From positions 1 to 31,957 of the forward strand of contig CAZXLA010000021.1 of assembly GCA_964641895.1 (NCBI GenBank): a stretch of 31,957 nt of DNA, given 5' to 3'. Position numbers and translations under genes: made by a program. This stretch comes from UBA2421 sp964641895. Lineage in GTDB: Bacteria; Planctomycetota; Phycisphaerae; Tepidisphaerales; Tepidisphaeraceae. Below are positions 23,409 to 30,353 of this stretch, piece after piece. Numbering within the stretch: position 1 is the stretch's first letter; the number at the start of each line of letters is the position of its first letter. The notes under the pieces were generated by a model that ran no database searches, had not been told where the DNA came from, and was given only the letters and a program-made list of their open reading frames with translations.

Positions 23409-24980
23409 ATGATTGCACGAAAAATCTTACTCAGTTGTCTCACCATCATATTCCTTGCAGGCGGCTGCCAATCGGTGCGCGAGCGCGTCAGCAACATCCG
23501 CAAATCGCCCGAGCAGAAGTTTTCCGAGCGCATCAGTGAGCCGCTCAATCGGCGCAGCGGCGCGGCAATGCTTGCGGCGCGCGTGGTGGATTTGCAGACC
23601 GGCGAAGAGCTTTTCAGCCAGAACCCCGATACGCCAATGATCCCCGCCAGCAACGGCAAGCTTGCCATCAGCGCCGCAGGGCTGGATGCGTTCGGGCAGG
23701 GATACACGTTCAAAACGTATCTCGTGCGCGATGGCGATGACGTGTGGATCATCGGCTCCGGCGACCCGGGTTGCGGCGACGCGAAAATCGAAGAATCGCG
23801 CGGCCGAACCACCGCCACCATGTTCGACGACTGGGCCGCCGCGCTGAAGCGCCGGGGCATCAGCCGAGTGAAGGGCAACCTTTACTATTGGGATGGCGCA
23901 TTCGATCGTGAACTCACGCACCCCAACTGGAAGCCGGAATTTCTGGTCGATTGGTACGCCGCCCCGGTGAGTGGGCTGAATTTCAATACCAACTGCATCG
24001 ATGTGACGGCCTATCCAACGGAAGATGGCCAGCCCGCCCGGCTCGAAATGACTCCTGCGAATACGATCGCGCAGGTGGCCAACAAAACCGTCACCAACGG
24101 CCAAGGACCGCCGGCGATCGATCGCGCCCCGACCTCGCCCGATTTCACGGTCACCGGCGGCATCAAAGAAAAGGCGAAGTTAGAAAGCAAACCCATCACC
24201 GACCCCGGCGAGTTCTTCGCCGACGCGTTTCGCACGCATCTGAAAGATCGCGGCATCGTCATCGACGGTGAAACCCGTCGCGCCGAATCGCTGCCGTTCG
24301 GATCGACCGGCCCGCTGTTTGATCGCATCATCGCCACGCATGAAACCTCCATGAACGATGTATTGGCCCGCATCAACAAAAACAGCCAGAACCTCTTCGC
24401 CGAAGCCATGAGCAAGGCGCTGGGCAGGGAATGGATGTATCGCAAGGGTGAAAGCGTGCCCGGAAGCTGGAAACTCGGCGAAGCGGCAACGAAACAATTC
24501 CTGTGGCAAAACCGCATCAACGCCGGCAGTTATGTCGCGGTCGATGGTTCGGGGTTGGCGCGCGAAAACCGCGTGACCACCCGCCTCATCACCGACCTGC
24601 TCGCCACCATGCACCGCCGATCAGATAGCAAGGTGTGGCGAAACAGCCTGGGCGTCGCGGGCGTCGATGGCACGATCGCCAAACGCATGAAAGACATTGA
24701 AGGCCGCGTGATGGCCAAAACCGGCTTCATTAACGGCGTGCGCAGCTTGAGCGGCTACGTTCATACCAAAAACGGCAAGTGGCTTGCCTTTAGTTTCATC
24801 TATAACAACATCGAAGGAAGCGTGAAACCCTACGAGGCGCTACAGGACGACGCGTGCCGGGTGATGTATTACTGGCCCGGGAAACCGATCTTTCCAAAGG
24901 CAGAAGTCGAGCCGGCGACCAAGCCTGCAACGACCGAACCGACTACTGCGCCCACAACACAACCGACAACATCGCCGTGA
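23409..24980 (+). CDS. dacB: PBP4-type D-alanyl-D-alanine carboxypeptidase/endopeptidase
   Basis: The 523-residue product starts with a lipoprotein signal (LTIIFLAGGC, lipid site C20). All three penicillin-binding motifs are present: SxxK as S81-N-G-K84 in PASNGK, SxN as S326-Q-N328, and KTG at 437-439 in MAKTGFINGVRSLSGY. Length and spacing fit the PBP4/DacB family (peptidase S13), in which a large insert follows the SxxK motif. It should trim or cut peptidoglycan cross-links in the periplasm, in keeping with the amidase upstream. The C-terminus is a Thr/Pro-rich tail (TKPATTEPTTAPTTQPTTSP) of unknown role. Planctomycete peptidoglycan makes this gene meaningful. Confidence 0.92.
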   Translation: MIARKILLSCLTIIFLAGGCQSVRERVSNIRKSPEQKFSERISEPLNRRSGAAMLAARVVDLQTGEELFSQNPDTPMIPASNGKLAISAAGLDAFGQGYTFKTYLVRDGDDVWIIGSGDPGCGDAKIEESRGRTTATMFDDWAAALKRRGISRVKGNLYYWDGAFDRELTHPNWKPEFLVDWYAAPVSGLNFNTNCIDVTAYPTEDGQPARLEMTPANTIAQVANKTVTNGQGPPAIDRAPTSPDFTVTGGIKEKAKLESKPITDPGEFFADAFRTHLKDRGIVIDGETRRAESLPFGSTGPLFDRIIATHETSMNDVLARINKNSQNLFAEAMSKALGREWMYRKGESVPGSWKLGEAATKQFLWQNRINAGSYVAVDGSGLARENRVTTRLITDLLATMHRRSDSKVWRNSLGVAGVDGTIAKRMKDIEGRVMAKTGFINGVRSLSGYVHTKNGKWLAFSFIYNNIEGSVKPYEALQDDACRVMYYWPGKPIFPKAEVEPATKPATTEPTTAPTTQPTTSP

Positions 24981-25082
24981 AAGACAGAAAGCGTAAACCT
25001 AAATCTTCCACGCCGGTTATGGGCCTAAGCGAATGGCCGGATTGAAGGTGATGCGCGACGATTGAGTTTAACAATTACGACT

Positions 25083-25160
25083 CGGTGGCACAGACATTCT
25101 GCCTGTGTTTCGGGTGCGACGTTTTAATCGGAAACACAGACAGGAATGTCTGTGCCACCG
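25083..25160. repeat. Inverted-repeat element related to 23251-23365
   Basis: A left arm at 25083-25111 (CGGTGGCACAGACATTC) and a right arm at 25131-25160 match inverted with one gap and one mismatch. The core GGCACAGACATTC resembles the arm GGGGCAGACATTC at 23254. It lies in the 313-bp gap 24981-25293 between dacB and trpF; nothing else was recognised there. Confidence 0.8.
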
Positions 25161-25293
25161 TTGCCGGAACATTAATCTCAACGGTTATACCGTCCCGTTC
25201 GATCCAGCAGCATCGAAGTCCATCATCTCTTTGAGCTGAGACGTGTACATGGACATCGACGATCATGCCGCGACATCATACGATTACCGATCA

Positions 25294-25962
25294 ATGGGTC
25301 GAACGCACGTAAAAATTTGCGGCGTGACAAGGGTTGACGATGCCATCGCCGCCGCCGAACTGGGGGCCGATGCGGTGGGGATGGTGCGCATTGCGGGCAC
25401 GCCCCGGTGTGTGCAGGATGCGATTGCCGCCGAGATTGTGGATGCCCTGCCGGCGTTCGTGACGGCGGTGATGCTGTTCGCCAATGAATCGCCCAGTGAG
25501 ATCACCGCGGCCGCCCGCGGGTTTGGGATTGGGACGGTGCAGTTGCACGGGGATGAAGAAATGATCGCCGTCAGCGACGTTGCGCCGCTGCGCGTGATCA
25601 AGGCATTGCGTGTCGTGCCCGAGCGCATTCGCTTCGAACTCACCCAATGGCGCCGAATGCGCCCGAACAACCTCGCGGGCCTCGTGCTCGAATCGCCCGT
25701 GCCGTTGGGCGGAAGCGGTGTGAGCAACAATTGGGATCTCGTCCGCCAACTGCGCGATGAAAACTACCTCAACCCGCTGGACCAACCGCCCATCATCTTC
25801 GCCGGCGGATTGAGGGTGGAAACGGTGGGCGCGCTGGTGAAGGAGTTTCAGCCGTACGCGGTTGACGTGAGCAGCGGAGTCGAAGGCGGCGATAAGCGCG
25901 TGAAGTCGCGCACGAAGATCGCCGAGTTCATCGCCGCGGTACGCGAGGCGTGCGGAGAGTAG
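25294..25962 (+). CDS. trpF: Phosphoribosylanthranilate isomerase
   Basis: From ATG 25294 the protein begins MGRTHVKICGVTRVDDAIAA, the standard TrpF start, with catalytic C9; a longer frame from 25243 adds 17 unlike residues. The catalytic Asp lies in the VQLHGDE to AVDVSSGVE arrangement of the beta/alpha barrel, and IIFAGGL and DVSSGVE form the phosphate-binding site. The 222-residue length is normal. It converts phosphoribosylanthranilate to CdRP in tryptophan synthesis. No other trp genes are nearby, so the pathway is dispersed. The segment VLESPVPLGGSGVSNNWDLV carries the conserved GGSG near the barrel C-terminus. A repeat half-element follows. Confidence 0.93.
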   Translation: MGRTHVKICGVTRVDDAIAAAELGADAVGMVRIAGTPRCVQDAIAAEIVDALPAFVTAVMLFANESPSEITAAARGFGIGTVQLHGDEEMIAVSDVAPLRVIKALRVVPERIRFELTQWRRMRPNNLAGLVLESPVPLGGSGVSNNWDLVRQLRDENYLNPLDQPPIIFAGGLRVETVGALVKEFQPYAVDVSSGVEGGDKRVKSRTKIAEFIAAVREACGE

Positions 25963-25979
25963 CGATTGTTGGTTCGCCC

Positions 25980-26004
25980 TGGCACAGACATTCCTGTCTG
26001 TGTC
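25980..26004. repeat. Single arm of the GGCACAGACATTC repeat family
   Basis: TGGCACAGACATTCCTGTCT and the following GTGTC repeat one arm of the 25083-25160 element without a partner arm, in the short gap between trpF and the convergent RTX-repeat gene. Confidence 0.7.
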
Positions 26005-26050
26005 TCCGATCGCATCGTCATTACTGTGGCAACGTGATTCCGATAAAGCC

Positions 26051-27358
26051 TTACGCGTTAATATCCAGTTCGCTTCCCGGGTTGCCGCTCGTGAGATTAA
26101 ACGTTCGGCGCGTCGGAAACGATCCGTTCACGATGGCGCGCACCTCATAACGATCAAGCGGTGCCCGGCCCAGATCGAATCGCGTGAAATAGTTCGTCAG
26201 TGCCTGCCCGGATGGACCGGTAGTGTGGTACAGCGTGGCGGCAACCGCGATCGGCCCGACACCGTTGACGCCTTTGACGAGATCCCAATCGATGGCCCAA
26301 CCTGCGTCATTCAGACTTAGAACGCCTTGAAGAATTAGATTGCCTCGCTCATCCCGGAACAGATTGAGCAAGGGCGGCAGGCTTACGCTGGGGACCGGAA
26401 CGAGAATGTTTTGCGATGAAGTCACCGGCCCGAACCGCTCGATACCGATCACATCGTCCGGCGCGCCGAAAAATAACGTTGCGCGATCGTTCCCCGCGCC
26501 GCCGTTGACGACATCTTCTGTTCCGCCGACGAGCGAATCGCGGCCCGAATCGCCGGCGAGCGTATCGATGTCGGGTGAGAGGCCGGGAATGAATAGAGCG
26601 CCGCGAATCGTGGCGGGTGGATCGCCGCCGTTGAGCCGATCGTCCCCGCCGCCGCCTTGCAGCAAATCAGCGCCAAGATAGCCCGTCAGGCGATCGTTGC
26701 CATTGCCGCCTTGAAGCGTTTCATTGCCATCGCCGCCGGTGAGTGTGTCGCTGCCGTCGCCGCCGGTGATGAGGATTGGGATTTTGATGAATGTGCCGAC
26801 GGTAATGCTGTCATTGCCATCGCCGCCGGTGATTTCGATTCGGCGGATGTCTTCGACGTCGTAGCCGATGGAGGTGAACAACAAGTGCATATCGCCGTTG
26901 CGGACGCTGTGACTGATCGTGGTGTCGCCGCGCAAGCTGCTGACCAAAATCGAGTCGTCGCCCGGGCCGCCGGTGATGCGCAGAACTCCATCCGGCGGCG
27001 GTTCATGGTCGATCCCGATGCCAACCCGTACGTCACGAGAATCGAAATGAATGATGTCGGCGGGGCGGTTTACCTTCGCGCTCACTTCAACATTGTCGGC
27101 CTTCGTGCCGCCGACATACAGAATCCGTTCGATCTCGCTCAACGGGATATCAACGGTCGCGGAGGGTGTGGCGGTATTGGAGCCGATCCGAAAATCGACA
27201 CGCACGTTCGTCCCGGCCTTTGCAACGCTGACGAAATTGTTCGCCCCGGTGCGATCGCCGCGAATGACTAGCAGGCCGTCATCCACGTGGACGTACTGCT
27301 CGGCGGGAATTGAGGAAAATGCGAGCAGCCGGCGCGATTCAAGCCGATCGATGTGCAC
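26051..27358 (-). CDS. LEPR-XLL protein with RTX-type calcium-binding repeats
   Basis: The 435-residue protein opens with MHIDRLESRRLLA, a LEPR-XLL-type N-terminus. Residues about 165-245 contain nonapeptide repeats of the hemolysin/RTX kind (GGDGNDSI, GGDGSDTLTGGDGNETLQGG, NGNDRLTG, GGGGDDRLNGG), which bind calcium between turns of a beta roll. More degenerate units (LAGDSGRDSLVGG) follow to about 290. The C-terminal part (GPIAVAATLYHTTGPSGQAL, then YEVRAIVNGSFPT) is beta-rich and unrecognised. It should be exported, calcium-stabilised and outside the cell. It is divergent from recQ across a 255-bp AT-richer gap (27359-27613). The gene end converges on trpF. The specific role is unknown. Confidence 0.82.
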   Translation of the reverse strand: MHIDRLESRRLLAFSSIPAEQYVHVDDGLLVIRGDRTGANNFVSVAKAGTNVRVDFRIGSNTATPSATVDIPLSEIERILYVGGTKADNVEVSAKVNRPADIIHFDSRDVRVGIGIDHEPPPDGVLRITGGPGDDSILVSSLRGDTTISHSVRNGDMHLLFTSIGYDVEDIRRIEITGGDGNDSITVGTFIKIPILITGGDGSDTLTGGDGNETLQGGNGNDRLTGYLGADLLQGGGGDDRLNGGDPPATIRGALFIPGLSPDIDTLAGDSGRDSLVGGTEDVVNGGAGNDRATLFFGAPDDVIGIERFGPVTSSQNILVPVPSVSLPPLLNLFRDERGNLILQGVLSLNDAGWAIDWDLVKGVNGVGPIAVAATLYHTTGPSGQALTNYFTRFDLGRAPLDRYEVRAIVNGSFPTRRTFNLTSGNPGSELDINA

Positions 27359-27613
27359 GAAAGCCGCCCGGGAAAGTCACCAACGCTTCATCATAAAGAC
27401 GCCGCCGACAGCTTACGATAACGTGCAAATCTTTTTGTGGTGAAAACTTTGATGGCGGTCGCAGAGCGTTTCAACTCGACAAATTTAGTCATCGCCGCCC
27501 TAAGTCTATGATAAACAGCAGCTTACAACTACCGAACAAAATACGAATATTTCTCTTGCGTTTGGAAGTTGTTTTCCTAACCTACAGCAAACTTATCGGA
27601 AGCGAGGTTTGCC

Positions 27614-29572
27614 ATGGTAGCAACGGCGGCGATGACAGCACTTGATGTTCTAAGCGAGCGATTTGGCCTGAGTTCTTTCCGAACCGGGCAGGTCGAAGTG
27701 ATCGACCGGCTTTTGGCGGGCAAGAGCACGCTGGCGATTTTTCCCACGGGAGCGGGCAAAAGCCTGTGTTATCAACTGCCGGCTTTGATGCTCGATGGGT
27801 TGACGGTGGTCATCTCGCCGCTGATTGCGCTGATGAAGGATCAGATTGATTTCCTGCAATCGCGTGGCGTGCCGGCGGCGCGGCTGGATTCTTCGATTGA
27901 GACTCAACAGGCGCTGGATACGTATCAGGGTTTGCGCGACGGGTCGCTCAAGATTCTTTACATCGCGCCCGAGCGGCTCGCCAACGAACGATTTCTGCAA
28001 ACGTTATCGCGACAGCACGTGGCGATGCTGGCGGTGGACGAGGCTCACTGCATCAGCGAGTGGGGCCACAACTTCCGGCCCGACTATCTCAAGCTGGCGA
28101 AGTTGGCCAAACGCCTGAACGTCGGCCGAGTGTTGGCATTGACCGCGACCGCGACAACGTCAGTCGCCGAGCAGATTGCCAAAGCGTTTGAGATTGATCC
28201 GAACGACGTCGTGCGAACCGGCTTCTACCGCCCGAACCTAGCCATGGCCATTACGCCGGTGGACGATGCCGCGCGGGATCAGCACCTGCTCGACCAACTC
28301 AAGCGCCGCCCGCGCGGGCCGACGATCGTTTACGTCACACTCCAGAAAACCGCGCAGAACATCGCCAATTTCCTCGCCGCCCGCGGCTTCGCAGCAAAGG
28401 CGTACCACGCGGGGCTGGAAACTGACGTTCGCACCAGCGTGCAGGAATGGTTCATGAAATCACACGATGCAGTGGTTGTCGCCACCATTGCGTTCGGCAT
28501 GGGGATCGATAAACGCGATATCCGCTACGTGTATCACTACAACCTGCCCAAAAGCCTCGAGAATTATGCGCAGGAAATCGGCCGCGCCGGGCGCGACGGC
28601 AAGACCAGCGTTTGCGAAACCCTCGCGTGCGCGAACGATCGCATCGTGCTGGAGAATTTCATCTATGGCGATCGGCCGGATGATCAATCGGTAGAAAAGC
28701 TGCTCGCGTGCGTGTTGGGGCTGGGCGAACAGTTTGATGTCTCGGTTTACAAGTTGAGCGCGGATTACGACATTCGCCCGCTGGTGATTGAAACGCTGCT
28801 GACGTATCTGCAGCTCGACGGCGTGCTGGAATCGCAGGGCGCGTTTTACAGCCAATACAAACTGCGCTGGCTGAGGCCGCAGGTGGAAGTTCTGGCGAAA
28901 TTCGATCGCTCCCGGGCGGAATTTCTGCGCGGCATTCTTAAATCGGCTTCGCGCGGCCCAACATTTGATACGCTCGATGCCGCCGATGCAGCGCGCGACT
29001 TGGATCAGCCCCGTGAACGCGTCGTAGCGGCGCTGACTTATCTTGATGAGCAGGGTGATATCGAACTGCAAACCCTGGGGGTGAGACACGCTTATCGAAG
29101 GCTGAAGAAAATTGCCGACGTGAAGCACCTCGCTGATGATATGAACCAGCGCTTCGCCCTTCGCGAACAACGCGATCTGGAGCGGCTGGAGACGGTTCTG
29201 CAATTTTGCTCAGAACCCGGCTGTCGCACGCGTAAACTGCTCGCCTATTTCGGCGAGACGATGAAGGACGATTGCGGCCATTGCGCCGCCTGCCGCGATA
29301 AATCTCCCACCCATCCGCTGCCCGCGGCGAAGCCGGATGTTCCCAAAAATGAAATCCTCGCCGCTGCCAAGGAACTGCGACGAAGCGCCGGCGATCGAGC
29401 CGGCACGGCGCGACAGGTGGCGCGATACCTATGCGGCATCAACTCGCCATCCATGACCTCGTACAAACGCAAGAACAAGAACGATGAGGCATTCGGGCAG
29501 TTCGGACATGTGCCATTCAGAGATGTACTTTCAGTCGTGGATGACCCACCACGCAGCGACGGAAGTCGCTGA
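27614..29572 (+). CDS. recQ: RecQ-type ATP-dependent DNA helicase
   Basis: ATG 27614 has GAGG upstream. The 652-residue protein has RecQ motif 0 (FGLSSFRTGQ), Walker A TGAGKS (45-50), DEAHCISEWGHNFRP (from 142), QEIGRAGRDG, and a C-terminal zinc-binding cluster with C532, C537, C554 and C557 (CSEPGC ... CGHC). It unwinds DNA 3' to 5' in recombination and repair. A short alpha-helical region follows the zinc domain rather than a clear HRDC domain. The last residues PRSDGSR and the stop codon are encoded by a REP-like hairpin (29551-29574), so the natural C-terminus was altered when that repeat landed. Its gap to the RAYT-like gene is under 80 bp and consists of these repeats. Confidence 0.93.
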   Translation: MVATAAMTALDVLSERFGLSSFRTGQVEVIDRLLAGKSTLAIFPTGAGKSLCYQLPALMLDGLTVVISPLIALMKDQIDFLQSRGVPAARLDSSIETQQALDTYQGLRDGSLKILYIAPERLANERFLQTLSRQHVAMLAVDEAHCISEWGHNFRPDYLKLAKLAKRLNVGRVLALTATATTSVAEQIAKAFEIDPNDVVRTGFYRPNLAMAITPVDDAARDQHLLDQLKRRPRGPTIVYVTLQKTAQNIANFLAARGFAAKAYHAGLETDVRTSVQEWFMKSHDAVVVATIAFGMGIDKRDIRYVYHYNLPKSLENYAQEIGRAGRDGKTSVCETLACANDRIVLENFIYGDRPDDQSVEKLLACVLGLGEQFDVSVYKLSADYDIRPLVIETLLTYLQLDGVLESQGAFYSQYKLRWLRPQVEVLAKFDRSRAEFLRGILKSASRGPTFDTLDAADAARDLDQPRERVVAALTYLDEQGDIELQTLGVRHAYRRLKKIADVKHLADDMNQRFALREQRDLERLETVLQFCSEPGCRTRKLLAYFGETMKDDCGHCAACRDKSPTHPLPAAKPDVPKNEILAAAKELRRSAGDRAGTARQVARYLCGINSPSMTSYKRKNKNDEAFGQFGHVPFRDVLSVVDDPPRSDGSR

Positions 29573-29632
29573 TCATCGCGCGGAAAAGAAAGTCGCACAT
29601 CACCCATCACGCAGCGACGGAAGTCGCTGATC
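29551..29632 (+). repeat. Two direct REP-like hairpins upstream of the RAYT gene
   Basis: Identical 24-bp cores at 29551-29574 and 29609-29632 contain the hairpin CAGCGAC-GGAA-GTCGCTG (7-bp stem, GGAA loop), flanked by ACG and ATC. Similarity continues outwards (CCCA before, TCGCGC after), so the full units are about 45 bp. The first unit overlaps the 3' end and stop of recQ. Confidence 0.9.
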
Positions 29633-29651
29633 CGATCGCGCAAGAACCCCA

Positions 29652-30200
29652 ATGATTCAATCCCGCAATAGCTTCGCGTGGTATCACATCATCTGGAATA
29701 CGCTTGGTTCATGGCTCCCGGGTGATCCGCGTGGCTTTCGCAATTTTGATCATCGCATTCACAGCTCCGGCGACTACAAGAATCCGCCTCCATTTGGCGA
29801 ACATGCCGGCTTGTATCGCTACAACCTGGATCGGGCGCGCCAGCCGGTGCATCTCCCGTCCGCGTTGCGACCATTAACTTGCGATGCAATTCTCGATGCC
29901 GCCGGTAATCGAAACCTTGCCTCGCTCACATGGGCAATCGGCGATCAACATGTTCACGGCTTGGTGCGGTTTCAACTTGGTGAAAAGGGAGTGAAGCGGA
30001 TTGTTGGTGATCTGAAGACGGTCAGTTCGCTTTCAGTTAGCGACACCATGCCCGGTTCGATCTGGTCACGCGGGTGCAATCCAAAGATAGTTCGAACACA
30101 GGAACATCTGGTTTCGACCCTGAATTACATTGTGTTCAAGCAGGAAGGTGGTGCATGGATTTGGGATTTCAAACATGGGGGTCGGTTTCTGGGCCGATGA
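29652..30200 (+). CDS. REP-associated tyrosine transposase (RAYT)-like Y1 HUH protein
   Basis: The 182-residue protein belongs to the IS200-like Y1 transposase fold. It begins WYHIIWNTLGSWLPGDPRGF, with GDYKNPP at 40-46, a pattern of planctomycete Y1 proteins. The HUH metal motif is H100-V-H102 (DQHVHGLVRF) and the catalytic Tyr is probably Y159 in NYIVFKQEGGAWIW. RAYT enzymes nick single-stranded DNA at REP hairpins and are thought to spread them without being mobile themselves. Four REP-like hairpins flank this gene at 29551, 29609, 30201 and 30262. The stop codon is directly followed by the inverted copy. The gene looks intact. No classic insertion-sequence ends are present, which favours RAYT over a plain IS200 element. 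Confidence 0.82.
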   Translation: MIQSRNSFAWYHIIWNTLGSWLPGDPRGFRNFDHRIHSSGDYKNPPPFGEHAGLYRYNLDRARQPVHLPSALRPLTCDAILDAAGNRNLASLTWAIGDQHVHGLVRFQLGEKGVKRIVGDLKTVSSLSVSDTMPGSIWSRGCNPKIVRTQEHLVSTLNYIVFKQEGGAWIWDFKHGGRFLGR

Positions 30201-30285
30201 GATCAGCGACTTCCGTCGCTGCGTGGTGAGCTAAAGGATGTGTTGCGCACAACAGGATGACACGCAGCGACGGGAGTCGCTGATC
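30201..30285. repeat. Inverted and direct REP-like hairpins downstream of the RAYT gene
   Basis: The core at 30201-30224 is the exact reverse complement of the two upstream cores and begins at the base after the gene's stop codon. A fourth core at 30262-30285 is in the direct orientation with one change (loop GGGA instead of GGAA). The pair head-to-tail resembles a bacterial interspersed mosaic element. Confidence 0.9.
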
Positions 30286-30353
30286 GGATTGCAAGTTGGG
30301 CATGGAACCGAATAGCCTTGATCCAGCGTCCATACACTCTACGATTGTCCCCC

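Noticed and set aside
29551..30285. Possible CRISPR array
   Set aside because: The repeated units are palindromic, occur in both orientations and are separated by a gene and uneven gaps; no cas genes.
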